Made by a program: the position numbers and the translations under genes
Notes under the pieces: generated by a model
Databases searched by the model: none
The model's input: only the letters and a program-made list of their open reading frames with translations
What the model was told of the DNA's origin: nothing
From: Cognatundibacterium rivi
GTDB lineage: Bacteria > Pseudomonadota > Gammaproteobacteria > Burkholderiales > Burkholderiaceae_D
Direction of reading: 5' to 3'
Length of the DNA: 64,000 nucleotides
Assembly (NCBI RefSeq): GCF_018139565.1
Contig: NZ_JAGSPK010000005.1
Span: 285,563-349,562, forward strand
Part shown: piece after piece, positions 55,241-63,939 of the stretch
Layout of the letters: the number at the start of each line of letters is the position of its first letter
How positions within the stretch are numbered: position 1 is the first letter of the stretch

Positions 55241-55516
55241 TCAGGATTGACGTTCCCACACTTTATACACATCATCATCATTGCGTTTGCCAATGACGAG
55301 AATAAAAACCGTATCATTATTGTAATGATAAATAATACGGTATTCACCGATATCGACACGCCTCTCCCCCTGTTTCGCCCCCTTTAAGCCTTGGCTGTCA
55401 TGAGGTTCTGGATCGGCTAACAACTTTAAAACAGTAGATCCGACTTGTTTGTACTGCTTTGCTTGAAGAGCCTGCAAATACTTCGAAGCATCATGTGTTA
55501 TTGCTAATTTCATCAT
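55241..55516 (-). CDS. RelE/ParE-family toxin
   Basis: A 91-residue toxin of the RelE/ParE fold: KYLQALQAKQYKQVGSTVLK for the helices, then the strands GERRVDIGEYRIIYHYNNDTV and FILVIGKRNDDDVYK. The Arg-rich strand and GEYRIIY are the common signature. RelE-type toxins cut mRNA on the ribosome, ParE types poison gyrase; the sequence alone does not decide. It overlaps the antitoxin gene by 26 bases. Confidence 0.85.
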   Translation of the reverse strand: MMKLAITHDASKYLQALQAKQYKQVGSTVLKLLADPEPHDSQGLKGAKQGERRVDIGEYRIIYHYNNDTVFILVIGKRNDDDVYKVWERQS

Positions 55517-55799
55517 TAGTATCGTTGTCCCTAAAATCGCTTAGGATTTCATTGATACGTTCAGCCCCCACAAAGCCTTCTTTGCGAGCTAGATCAGCTT
55601 TTGCAAGCCAAAGCTGATCTTTGAGTTCTTCGATATTCGCTAGCATTGCTTCAAAATCATGCTTAGAAACAACATACGCTGTCAACCTGTCATGCTTTGT
55701 AATTCCAACAGGACGACCTAACGCTGCATCTAACAACTCACCAAATCGCATCTTTGCATCCCTTGCACTAAATGTGTTGAAGGCTGCTGCGATAGACAT
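55491..55799 (-). CDS. Phd/YefM-family antitoxin
   Basis: A 102-residue antitoxin: the Phd/YefM DNA-binding fold is shown by TFSARDAKMRFGELLDAALG and RPVGITKHDRLTAYVVSKHD. The C-terminal part, acidic and disordered, should wrap the toxin. AGGAG stands seven bases before the ATG. It precedes the toxin, the usual order, and its product should repress the operon. The pair lies at the right end of the element and may stabilise it. Confidence 0.86.
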   Translation of the reverse strand: MSIAAAFNTFSARDAKMRFGELLDAALGRPVGITKHDRLTAYVVSKHDFEAMLANIEELKDQLWLAKADLARKEGFVGAERINEILSDFRDNDTNDEISNNT

Positions 55800-56109
55800 A
55801 GTCCTCTCCTTTGATCTACCAGTTCAGGTGTCAAATCCGAATACTGGGAGCGATTGCAAGCAACAAAAAGATAGCTTTTCAACAATCACTCGAAGTGGTT
55901 CCGAATAAATTGGAATCCACGACGTATCGTCATTATACACATTATGCTCATTTTAGTCAAATTAGTTAAAATGGTTCTTTTTAAATAAAGGGGAATGTGT
56001 ATGTTATTGAAGTAAGGCAATCCCACTTCTATCACTTATCCCTTGCGCTGTATTAAAAAAGCCAATAGGGAAATTAACAGTAAGGAAAGTGGTTCTCGAT
56101 AAGACATGC
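55800..56109. other. Right-end intergenic region of the element
   Basis: About 310 bp with no supported gene. It holds the antitoxin promoter and, on the minus strand, an open extension (56004-56109) that would continue the integrase frame if the element were excised (see findings). Confidence 0.5.
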
Positions 56110-56121
56110 TCGGGGAGCCAG
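56110..56121. repeat. Right attachment core (attR)
   Basis: TCGGGGAGCCAG, an exact copy of the 12-bp core at the tRNA-Asn 3' end. It is followed directly by the displaced tRNA terminator. Confidence 0.75.
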
Positions 56122-56135
56122 ACAAGTAGGAAAAT

Positions 56136-56173
56136 AAAAAAGAGTTACTCGCTTATGCTTGTAACTCTTTTTT
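56136..56173 (+). terminator. Displaced terminator of the tRNA-Asn operon
   Basis: AAAAAAGAGTTAC (56136-56147 region) pairs with GTAACTCTTTTTT (56161-56173). The plus-strand T run fits an RNA coming from the left, yet the nearest gene on that side is now the element, whose genes are all on the other strand. It starts 15 bases after the attR core, where a tRNA terminator is expected. Confidence 0.8.
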
Positions 56174-56433
56174 ATTCTGCACACATTTTATTTCCAAGAG
56201 TCGCTCTCTCTGGATATTGGATGAAAATATTCAGGCGTCACCCGCCGCATAGTGCTGAATTGCCGGTTTAGGTACCTCTCCGGTTAAGGAAAAACGTACA
56301 ATCACTCCCCTATTCCGACATAGAACATTTCGCGTCAACTTAATCCATCAGGTGTTACTGCAAATTTTCCTGATCAGATCATTAAAGTCTCTCAAAAAAA
56401 GCTGCTCTCCGTTAAAAATCATAGCGATATAAA
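56174..56433. other. Gene-free stretch downstream of the pilus operon
   Basis: About 260 bp between the tRNA terminator and the fimT stop. No coding frame with a ribosome site and no clear terminator for the pilus operon were found. Confidence 0.4.
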
Positions 56434-57000
56434 CTAATTTCCCGTAGCGTTATCCGCACAAGTTTTTAAATCGGTATCAGGATTACAAATGCGCGCACGT
56501 CCTAAAAAATTCACTTTTACTCGCCGCGTTGCTGTTCCCAATGTGAACGAAATAGTCCCAGCTTGAGGCTGTTGGCTATTCACATTCGTCCTGCTTCGTC
56601 CATTGCCAGTATAAGAGATATAGGGAGATGTGCCATCTGTGAACTGCCCTACCACATCCATTTTTTTGGAAGTGGCATCATGGGTAAATATTGTCGTTTC
56701 CCCTGCATCTGGACGGGCATTACCATTTGTATCGACAAACACAGTCCAACCTGAAGTCCAGGCGACTCCATCGTTTGCAGCGAGCGTCACTTGGTCACCT
56801 CTTTTAATTGCTTCAGACCTCGTCATATTGACTGCAGAATAGAATTCCGTTGCCGTGGTCAATAATTTCTGGTTATCAATAAAAATACTAAAACTTGGCG
56901 CTGCAACCGCTATTAATATAGCCGCGATAGCAACTGTTACCATCAGCTCAACCAGTGAAAATCCGCATCTAGCAAGAGTTTGTTTGAATGTTTTTTTCAT
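56434..57000 (-). CDS. fimT: Type IV minor pilin, FimT/GspH family
   Basis: A 188-residue pseudopilin. After a 12-residue leader (MKKTFKQTLARCG) the prepilin-peptidase site precedes FSLVELMVTVAIAAILIAVA, with the Glu at mature position 5. The C-terminal region has GspH/FimT character, with strands such as SGWTVFVDTNGNARPDAGE. It is last in the operon and starts one base after the preceding pilin stop. FimT-type pilins prime pilus assembly and, in some species, bind DNA during uptake. The ATG at 57033 lies inside pilE and is rejected. Confidence 0.88.
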   Translation of the reverse strand: MKKTFKQTLARCGFSLVELMVTVAIAAILIAVAAPSFSIFIDNQKLLTTATEFYSAVNMTRSEAIKRGDQVTLAANDGVAWTSGWTVFVDTNGNARPDAGETTIFTHDATSKKMDVVGQFTDGTSPYISYTGNGRSRTNVNSQQPQAGTISFTLGTATRRVKVNFLGRARICNPDTDLKTCADNATGN

Positions 57001-57001
57001 T

Positions 57002-57463
57002 TTACCAACAATCTTCTTTAGTTCCATTTGCACCGGTAAAACCTTTGACGCCTGTACTTGTTATTGTCAAGTTACCGCAAACTGCATCCTTAAATTTGCC
57101 ATCAACATTTATAGTTCCAGGTGTCGCCGTCAATAAAACACAGTTTTGTATGATATCCCCGTTGCAAGCGGTGGCCTTAATTTCATAGGCACTTTTTGTT
57201 GCCGAGTCGCCTGAAAACCAGTTGAATTTCATTTCATTTGCATCGCTGGATGCCTGGGAAAAGACAATATAACTATTGTTTTGTGTATAAAAACTTTCTT
57301 CTTGTTGCATCAATTTTATGAGAGCCGATTTCCCCTCAGATCTCTTCGCTTTGGTTATGGAAGAAACATATGAAGAGTAAGCTATCGCTGACAAGATCCC
57401 CATGATGGCAACCACGATCATTAGCTCTATTAAGGTAAAGCCTTTTATTCTGCTATTTTTCAT
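57002..57463 (-). CDS. pilE: Type IV minor pilin, PilE-like
   Basis: A 153-residue pilin. The short leader MKNSRIKG is followed by FTLIELMIVVAIMGILSAIA, a textbook class IVa N-terminus with Glu5. The globular domain has four or five cysteines, with the last pair bracketing the C-terminal loop (DAVCGNLTI to EDCW), as in PilE minor pilins. In this cluster it is a minor subunit, not the main pilin. It follows pilY1 by 20 bases. Confidence 0.9.
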   Translation of the reverse strand: MKNSRIKGFTLIELMIVVAIMGILSAIAYSSYVSSITKAKRSEGKSALIKLMQQEESFYTQNNSYIVFSQASSDANEMKFNWFSGDSATKSAYEIKATACNGDIIQNCVLLTATPGTINVDGKFKDAVCGNLTITSTGVKGFTGANGTKEDCW

Positions 57464-57483
57464 ATTACGCTCGATGATAAAAA

Positions 57484-60400
57484 CTACTGTCCACTAGAAA
57501 TTGCAGCTTTACGCATTTCGTCATAATTTTGCAATTCTCTCCAACTTAAACGTCCAGCACGAGTCACTGCGTCAGGCGCTGCTGTACGTTTGCTGCCATT
57601 AGGTCCACTGTCAACTTTGGTAATTGATGTGGTAATTTTACGGCTACCCGTCGCGTTTCTATCTCCGGTAGTAGTCGATGTATAAATAATCACTGGTGAT
57701 GTTAATAAACCAATCGTTGACAAAGTACCAGTAACATCCGAATTCAATCCAGTTAACACATCTACCATATATTCACGACCGCCGCCGCCGGAACAAGGAT
57801 CGTTGCTTGGAATTAAGGTGTTAAAAAAGTAATAGTTACCAGCAATTGCACCGGGTAATGTGTGATGAATGCGTTCACCGGTATTTTTGGAATCATAAAA
57901 ATCAAAATACCAGCCTTTTTTTGTCCCAGTCGCCGTGCCATAAGTAAACTTATCACCTGTTAAAGTCAACCCAGTTCCAGACAAAGCAGTCGTTCTCGGT
58001 GCCAATTGACTACGTCCTGTCACCGCATCAGCAGTATATGTGGTATCAAGTATGGCGTAATAAGTATTCACTTGATAATTTACTGGTGTGACGTCATATG
58101 TTTCTAAATACTTTCCGGTGCCAAACAGAAGGATATAACCACCACTAGGAGCAAATACGATCTGAGGCTGCACAGTAATTGGCTGCGTCTCACCTGTAGG
58201 AGTTTTCGCAGTGAACACAGGTGTCGTTACTGTTTTAGCCTTTGATAAATCTATTCCAGTAAAATCAAACCGCCACATATTTCCTTGCAAATCACCTGCA
58301 TAAACATAATTCACAGCACCGTCATTGCCGTATGTCACATTAGGGGCACCCAAGCCGTTACGCTGCGTCGCATCTTTAATTGGAGTTAGCAATTTGAAAT
58401 AGTTTGAATTAATTGTCCAAGGGTCTCCCGGATTTTTGTCTAGCGAGAGTAAGAACAGAGCCCCCTGTCCTGTCGCAGACGGATTTGAATCGTAGTTATC
58501 ATAGCCACTGGAAACAACGACAAAATTAGAATAGGTAGGATTATTTGCAGTTCCCCCCGTGCGGAACTTAGCAATCATTGGAGGTGAAAGCACATACCCC
58601 ATATCAGCATCTATCTTATCTGTGAACTCCCAAAGAGCGCCCAACCCACCTGAGAAATTTGCTGGATTTGTGACATCAAGAGCAAACACCCCTTTATTAC
58701 CAGCACCAAATCCCGATATTAATAAGGTTTTCCAGTTCCCTTTTACCTGAGCCTCTTTTACCGTGATACGTCCATCAACAAATGCCTGATGAGTATAATA
58801 CGGGTCAGTTAACCTGTTTAATTTTGAAATTAATGCATTAGGAACATAAGAAAACAACTCAGTTCCGTTGTTCGCATCAAAGGCGTGAAGCATGCCATCA
58901 TTCGAACCGACGTAAACAGCTTTCTGCCGATTAACATAGTTCTTATAAAAAGTACTATATCCCGTGCCAGTAATATTTTTTGCAGGTGCGCCATAGTACA
59001 CGGGTGCACTATTAATAATATCACCCAGTACACTATCCCGAACCCTGAACTTACCTGTCACGTTACCTGACACATCTTTCGATTGCTCCTGACTCCGATC
59101 TCCCCGTAAAAAATTAATCCTATCCGTTGCAAAATTATCTACAATCCCAGTATGCGGATCTGTATTTAATGCAAGTAAATCTGTCACACTAAATGCACTT
59201 CCTGACGATGTAAATGAGGTTAAAGACAAGGAACCATCCGCTGCAATTTTGGATGTAAAAATATTACGACTCGCTGGTAAGGGATTTGGTGCAATCGAGG
59301 GTTTCGCAACTGGATCACCAGTTAGAATAATTCCGGCATCCCAAACAGGGGTCTGATTTGAGCCAATTGCGGATATTTTCTTCAGACTACCGGACCATTT
59401 CTCCGCCATAAACCCCGGAGCATAAACAAAAGGGTTATCACTTGCGTAATTTGAAGAAATACCAACACCTGCAAGATTCCCCCCGCTAGAAGCAACAGAT
59501 TTAAAAATATTATCAATCGCTGCCATCATCTTCTTTGGTTCGCTGGCAAGAAAAAAATTGTCAGGATCAGTACCATTGCCGCTCGCCCATTCCTTATTAT
59601 TATTAACGACCGTTTTACCGTCTGAATCAAATGTCTTAAATGGGTTTAAATCAAGGTTAAGATCATTAAAACCACCGTATTTTGCAGTCAGATAAAGCTG
59701 AGACAAACGTGGAGCGGTATTGCTCCTTGACGCATTATCAATAGAGCCATTCCCATTTTCATCAACGTCAATCGTAAAGGTTTTGACGCGCACTGGCTTA
59801 TCAAGACGAATATCGTTCGTGTGAGCCCAATAGGCTGTACCCGCCATATAAAATGTTCCGTTACTCGATCCCGTATATGCTGTAGCCATATTCGCCAAGG
59901 AAGTAGCCGGAGCAGAATTGCCCGATGAAGACGAAGACTCCAAGGCTGCGACCAGACCAGTCTGCGTCGCCACATTAAAAGCAGGCCACTGTGTTGTTGC
60001 TGTATCTGCTGCGCGTTTAGAGCGACTTGCTCCAGTTAGAGTTCCACCTGGAATATAAGTATCTTGGTGAGTATTGGCATCACCAATGACAATAATATAA
60101 TTTTTTTGACATGATGCCTCAATAGGATCAACCCAAGTTGTTAGCACTTGAAAGTTATCCTGCTCCGTTGTTGACATTGATGAATAAGCATTCGATGTCG
60201 GCTGTCTTCCTTGCAAATATCGAATACTCTCATAATACAACTCGCTCAAAGGATCATAGCCTTTGTAGTTTCCGGTACGCCCGAATTTATTAAGATAGTT
60301 AATAACACCACTATTTCCAGAGGTGTCATTTTCTGAGTTTGCAGCAAAAATCCCGGTATTAGCGTCCCATTCAGGGCGATCATTTACTTCTTCTGCAAAA

Positions 60401-61419
60401 CCATTTACAGCACGATATTGTTTGTTGCCGACATACTTCAAAGGCGCACGTAACACCCCACCATAACGAGTATTCACGTTATTCATCAGATAACCAAAAG
60501 CACCATACCTTACGTTGTTCTGATTCCGCTGCATGTTTCCTACAGGTTTGTAACTACCATTGGGATATTTGAGACACAAATCTGTTCTCGTTGACGCTTC
60601 GTTAGCATCACATACCTGCACCCGAACAAGAAATTCACCTAGTGTTCTGTCTGTACCAGAAATCAACTTTGAATCACTAGACGATAAATTGGTAGGGTAA
60701 GTCCTATTAGTTGCACAACTAGCGGTAGTTGTCGCATCGTTAAATAAAATCTTATTATCACAATTCAGGATATATAGCGTTGTCACCGAATACGGTGTGA
60801 CCTTATTTGGTGCACTTTGCGTTGTTGATGCTTTGATCGATTTTTTTGTAAAATAACCTGAATTGTAAAAACTACTATATAAAAAAGCTCTTTGTAATAT
60901 CGTCTGGGTATCACCATCATAAATGCGATCTCCACCAGTCAGAGACAGCCGCAACATATCAATTGCAGACGATGAGGCCCAATTCATAAAATTACCACTG
61001 AACGAACTCCCGTCACATTCATAATTACTGTCTGCATTTCCGGAAATTTGAAAAAAAGAATTGGCAGCATTTGCCACAGTTGGTTGAGTATTCGACCAAC
61101 TCGCTGTCTTTGAACTGCCAGTTGAGGTACCAGAAGTATTTACCAAAGTAAAACTCTTAACCCCGCCATTTGTATAGCATTTCTTAGAATTAAAATAACC
61201 AAGATATTCGATGGTTTTATTGTAGTCGCTTGCATTGCCATAAGCCGCTTTTACTGTTGGAAACTCCACGGAAAGATCCAACAATAAATTTGGTCTGACA
61301 CTCCCCCCCCCCGAATAAAGAGGAGTGTTAGCCAGATTAACTACTGGCGGCGCGGCAACAACCAAGGTGCTAGCAAGTAAGGAACTGATTGAAACGACAG
61401 ACTTAATTATTTTTTTCAT
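57484..61419 (-). CDS. pilY1: PilY1/PilC-type pilus tip adhesin
   Basis: A 1311-residue secreted protein starting at ATG 61419 with GGAGAG six bases upstream. A signal peptide ends near VVAAPP. The N-terminal half (to about 640) is a variable, vWA-like region. The C-terminal half is the PilC/PilY1 beta-propeller, marked by YVGSNDGMLHAFDA (about 836-849) and following repeats such as YAGDLQGNMWRFD. An EF-hand-like loop, DVDENGNGSID, is at about 551-561, and an RGD at about 772-774. PilY1 helps pili extend and acts in adhesion and mechanosensing. A run of ten G at codons 36-38 makes it a candidate for slippage on and off switching. Confidence 0.93.
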   Translation of the reverse strand: MKKIIKSVVSISSLLASTLVVAAPPVVNLANTPLYSGGGSVRPNLLLDLSVEFPTVKAAYGNASDYNKTIEYLGYFNSKKCYTNGGVKSFTLVNTSGTSTGSSKTASWSNTQPTVANAANSFFQISGNADSNYECDGSSFSGNFMNWASSSAIDMLRLSLTGGDRIYDGDTQTILQRAFLYSSFYNSGYFTKKSIKASTTQSAPNKVTPYSVTTLYILNCDNKILFNDATTTASCATNRTYPTNLSSSDSKLISGTDRTLGEFLVRVQVCDANEASTRTDLCLKYPNGSYKPVGNMQRNQNNVRYGAFGYLMNNVNTRYGGVLRAPLKYVGNKQYRAVNGFAEEVNDRPEWDANTGIFAANSENDTSGNSGVINYLNKFGRTGNYKGYDPLSELYYESIRYLQGRQPTSNAYSSMSTTEQDNFQVLTTWVDPIEASCQKNYIIVIGDANTHQDTYIPGGTLTGASRSKRAADTATTQWPAFNVATQTGLVAALESSSSSGNSAPATSLANMATAYTGSSNGTFYMAGTAYWAHTNDIRLDKPVRVKTFTIDVDENGNGSIDNASRSNTAPRLSQLYLTAKYGGFNDLNLDLNPFKTFDSDGKTVVNNNKEWASGNGTDPDNFFLASEPKKMMAAIDNIFKSVASSGGNLAGVGISSNYASDNPFVYAPGFMAEKWSGSLKKISAIGSNQTPVWDAGIILTGDPVAKPSIAPNPLPASRNIFTSKIAADGSLSLTSFTSSGSAFSVTDLLALNTDPHTGIVDNFATDRINFLRGDRSQEQSKDVSGNVTGKFRVRDSVLGDIINSAPVYYGAPAKNITGTGYSTFYKNYVNRQKAVYVGSNDGMLHAFDANNGTELFSYVPNALISKLNRLTDPYYTHQAFVDGRITVKEAQVKGNWKTLLISGFGAGNKGVFALDVTNPANFSGGLGALWEFTDKIDADMGYVLSPPMIAKFRTGGTANNPTYSNFVVVSSGYDNYDSNPSATGQGALFLLSLDKNPGDPWTINSNYFKLLTPIKDATQRNGLGAPNVTYGNDGAVNYVYAGDLQGNMWRFDFTGIDLSKAKTVTTPVFTAKTPTGETQPITVQPQIVFAPSGGYILLFGTGKYLETYDVTPVNYQVNTYYAILDTTYTADAVTGRSQLAPRTTALSGTGLTLTGDKFTYGTATGTKKGWYFDFYDSKNTGERIHHTLPGAIAGNYYFFNTLIPSNDPCSGGGGREYMVDVLTGLNSDVTGTLSTIGLLTSPVIIYTSTTTGDRNATGSRKITTSITKVDSGPNGSKRTAAPDAVTRAGRLSWRELQNYDEMRKAAISSGQ
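61303..61312 (-). repeat. Homopolymer tract G10 in the pilY1 5' coding region
   Basis: Ten C on the plus strand (ten G on the coding strand) encode SGGGS just after the signal peptide. Adding or losing one G leads to stop codons within about 30 residues in both alternative frames. Confidence 0.9.
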
Positions 61420-61467
61420 ATTAGCTCTCCGGCCAGAGTTCGAATGTTGACTCTGGTAGTACAAATT

Positions 61468-62121
61468 TTATGATTTAACAGCTTTTCTGTAGAAAGACTG
61501 TAAAACCACCTTAGCATTTGGATTAGGACCAAAACCAACTGCAGTAATGCGGAAAATATATTTGGTTTGATCGTCAGCCTTGCCCCCGGCTTCAGTATCC
61601 TGAACCGCTTCAATAATGTAGCGTGGCAACTTAGCCGGAAACGCCCCCTTTTCAGTCGTCATACTCTGCCCAGTAAAACGACCATATTTCACGGAGACGG
61701 AGCCAACACTATCATCAGCAATATTCACAGTTATCCAAGTTGCTTGCTGCCCCTCTACGGCAGCTGCACACATACCTTGATAAAGATTACCATCGCCAGA
61801 TGCGCATCCCGCCTCGAAAAAAAGATTAGATGTTGCGTCGAATAAATTGCTTCTTCCATTGGCAAGAACGACTTGAGGATCAATATCCATTTCAGCGTCT
61901 TTTAGCGCTGCCTCAGCCGCATTTAATGCAATTTGGCGGTCACGATCGCTTCTTGACGCTTTTTCTCCTTGCAACGAAACCATTGCAAGAGAAATACTCA
62001 ACATCAACACAACAATCAACATCAGCAACGAGACAATTAGCGATGCGCCCCTTTGTCGTTTTAACAAAGAAAACCGAGTTAAATTTACACCCGTCTGTGA
62101 CATAATTTTTAATCTAAACAT
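61468..62121 (-). CDS. pilX: Type IV pilus minor pilin PilX
   Basis: A 217-residue PilX. The start is probably ATG 62121 (MFRLKIMSQTG), eight bases after the pilW stop; ATG 62103 is possible. The leader ends KRQRG before ASLIVSLLMLIVVLMLSISL, a PilX N-terminal helix lacking the usual Glu5 region of pilins. QGEKASRSDRDRQIALNAAEAALKDAE is the conserved PilX helix end, given here in part. It belongs to the tip complex with PilV, PilW, FimT and PilY1. The longer frame up to 62370 overlaps pilW and is not used. Confidence 0.88.
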   Translation of the reverse strand: MFRLKIMSQTGVNLTRFSLLKRQRGASLIVSLLMLIVVLMLSISLAMVSLQGEKASRSDRDRQIALNAAEAALKDAEMDIDPQVVLANGRSNLFDATSNLFFEAGCASGDGNLYQGMCAAAVEGQQATWITVNIADDSVGSVSVKYGRFTGQSMTTEKGAFPAKLPRYIIEAVQDTEAGGKADDQTKYIFRITAVGFGPNPNAKVVLQSFYRKAVKS

Positions 62122-62128
62122 ATTCGAC

Positions 62129-63172
62129 TCAATTTGGAGAACGGCAAGTGTCACGGTCAGGATCAACATCACAAATATTACGAACCTGAATCGTCGCGTT
62201 ATATATTTTTCGTATTCTATTTCTCCTTGATTCAGGTATATCTGCCTCCCTGATAGTGGTACCTTTATCAACTCCAGAGCTCGTGGATGCATAGCTCGCA
62301 CCAAACAAGTCGTAAGTTGTTTTAGTCTCATCCAGACGCGAATACTGTGCACCGCTGACAAGCAAAGCAATTTTTATTTCTGTGATTTTTTTCCAAAAAG
62401 TTTTACGGTTCAAATCTTTGGCTTTTTCATCCGCAGTATTACCATCCAGCACCAAAGCTGCATCTAAAGCATTCACAGCCGTCGCAGTTAAAAATTTATT
62501 TGCAGTACCATCCTTAGGATTGCTAGTATCAACACCATACAGCACCTGAAAAGACTCAACTCCTCTGACAAGCGCCTGCGCGCTCCATTTACCAGAGTCA
62601 GAACTATAATATTTACAGAACAACTCAGGTTCACCATTGGCATCGTTCGCCACGTAATAAATACTCCATCCACGGTCCTGGTCTGCTGTATTTGATGAAA
62701 CAGGTTCAGGAACGGAAAATCCTGCACAATTGCTTACAGATCCATCACCAGTACCGATTTTTCCAGACCCAAAAAAACGAATGGCTAATAAATCACTAAA
62801 ATTTACTGAATTACCGGTAGCAGAAGCAATATCATCAGATGTTGCAGATACGCTATTTGCATCCATGCCAACAATGTCAGCACTTGCAGTAGACGGTGTA
62901 ATTTTTGCAGAATTAACGAAATCATAATTTACATAGCCAGCCTGACGGACCGACCGAGAAATGTTATCTAACGCAAAGCGAGTTGTGTCCTGCGCCTCCT
63001 TTCCTTCGGTTTGACTAAGAAATGATTGCTTTGTAGAAATAACTAAGCCTGTTGCAGCTAATACTACGAGTAGCCCAACAGTTATTGAAATAAGTAATTC
63101 AATCAAAGTTAATCCATTCTGCTTCCCATTCAAAGAAGCTACCGAGGGATACTTAAGAGCATTTTTAAACAT
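62129..63172 (-). CDS. pilW: Type IV pilus minor pilin PilW
   Basis: A 347-residue PilW. A long leader of about 19 residues (MFKNALKYPSVASLNGKQNG) is followed by LTLIELLISITVGLLVVLAA with Glu5 present. The body includes FALDNISRSVRQAGYVNYD, the typical PilW helix end, and several Cys in the C-terminal part (ICDVDPDRDTCRSPN). It starts two bases after the pilV stop. PilW is part of the minor pilin complex that primes pilus assembly. Confidence 0.92.
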   Translation of the reverse strand: MFKNALKYPSVASLNGKQNGLTLIELLISITVGLLVVLAATGLVISTKQSFLSQTEGKEAQDTTRFALDNISRSVRQAGYVNYDFVNSAKITPSTASADIVGMDANSVSATSDDIASATGNSVNFSDLLAIRFFGSGKIGTGDGSVSNCAGFSVPEPVSSNTADQDRGWSIYYVANDANGEPELFCKYYSSDSGKWSAQALVRGVESFQVLYGVDTSNPKDGTANKFLTATAVNALDAALVLDGNTADEKAKDLNRKTFWKKITEIKIALLVSGAQYSRLDETKTTYDLFGASYASTSSGVDKGTTIREADIPESRRNRIRKIYNATIQVRNICDVDPDRDTCRSPN

Positions 63173-63174
63173 AA

Positions 63175-63747
63175 CTATTTCACGTAAGATTCAACAGTCA
63201 GCGCAACACTTGGTGGTGTTACCCCATTACTAGTAACAAAACTTCCATCAGGATTTTTGCTCTTCCAGCCAATTTTTATCGTTAATCCCGCATTAGAGTC
63301 AGCTGTGCAAGTCCATGTAAGGGCTTTAGCAGAAGTATCGAACGGCGCTGAGTCACGGCAAACTAAAACTCTGCCGCCTGGAAGTAGTTTTTTTACATTG
63401 ACCAACCACTCGTAAATATCTGCTTTTGCCAAATCATTTGCATTGCAATTAGCAGAGGAACTATAACAAAGCGTAGGCGCAGTCGGAGCAGAGTCAGAAG
63501 CAGAATCGTATCTAATATTTGCAAACAAATTCGCTGAATCGGATAACTTCATTTGAGCATCGCTTGAACGCATCTTATCTGCAAGCTCGTTTGCCAATTC
63601 AACTGCAATAGTCTGATATCCGCTTTGCTGAGATGTACGAACTGCGGCCAGTTGCAATCCTGCAGCGCCGATTACTCCGAGCGCCAACACGAAGACGGCA
63701 ATGAGCACTTCGACTAAAGAGAAGCCTTTTGCTTGAGTAGAAATCAT
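63175..63747 (-). CDS. pilV: Type IV pilus minor pilin PilV
   Basis: A 190-residue PilV with leader MISTQAKG, then FSLVEVLIAVFVLALGVIGA and Glu5, with the ANELADKMRSS segment and a Cys-containing globular part. The start at 63747 has GAGA upstream; ATG 63756 would add three residues but lacks a ribosome site. It is the first gene of the minus-strand pilus operon. The upstream region contains no clear promoter before the GAA microsatellite. Confidence 0.9.
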   Translation of the reverse strand: MISTQAKGFSLVEVLIAVFVLALGVIGAAGLQLAAVRTSQQSGYQTIAVELANELADKMRSSDAQMKLSDSANLFANIRYDSASDSAPTAPTLCYSSSANCNANDLAKADIYEWLVNVKKLLPGGRVLVCRDSAPFDTSAKALTWTCTADSNAGLTIKIGWKSKNPDGSFVTSNGVTPPSVALTVESYVK

Positions 63748-63939
63748 GATTCTCATGGTAATTTTTTCAGTATGTCATTTTAAGTCCTCTGCACTAAGAA
63801 GTGCTTACCATTCGTCGAGCTATACTGGCCGCTGGTCGGTGTAAGAGAATCGAATAAGGAAACAGAAGACGGCAGAAAGAAGAGCGAGAATGAGGAAGAT
63901 GCGCCGGAATCAGAAATAAAGCCAGCGGTACCGAAGCAT

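Larger units (their letters stand above)
47276..56121. mobile_element. Integrated element (defective prophage-like) in tRNA-Asn, about 8.8 kb
   Basis: Bounded by the 12-bp direct repeat TCGGGGAGCCAG (47276-47287 and 56110-56121). All genes inside are on the minus strand: serine integrase, small HTH protein, Mu-type head protease, HEPN cassette, gpF-like head protein, portal fragment, a terminase-small-like zinc protein, lipoprotein and toxin-antitoxin pair. There is no large terminase, major capsid or tail gene, so it cannot make phage alone. The chromosomal tRNA terminator follows directly after the right repeat, which supports these boundaries. Confidence 0.85.
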
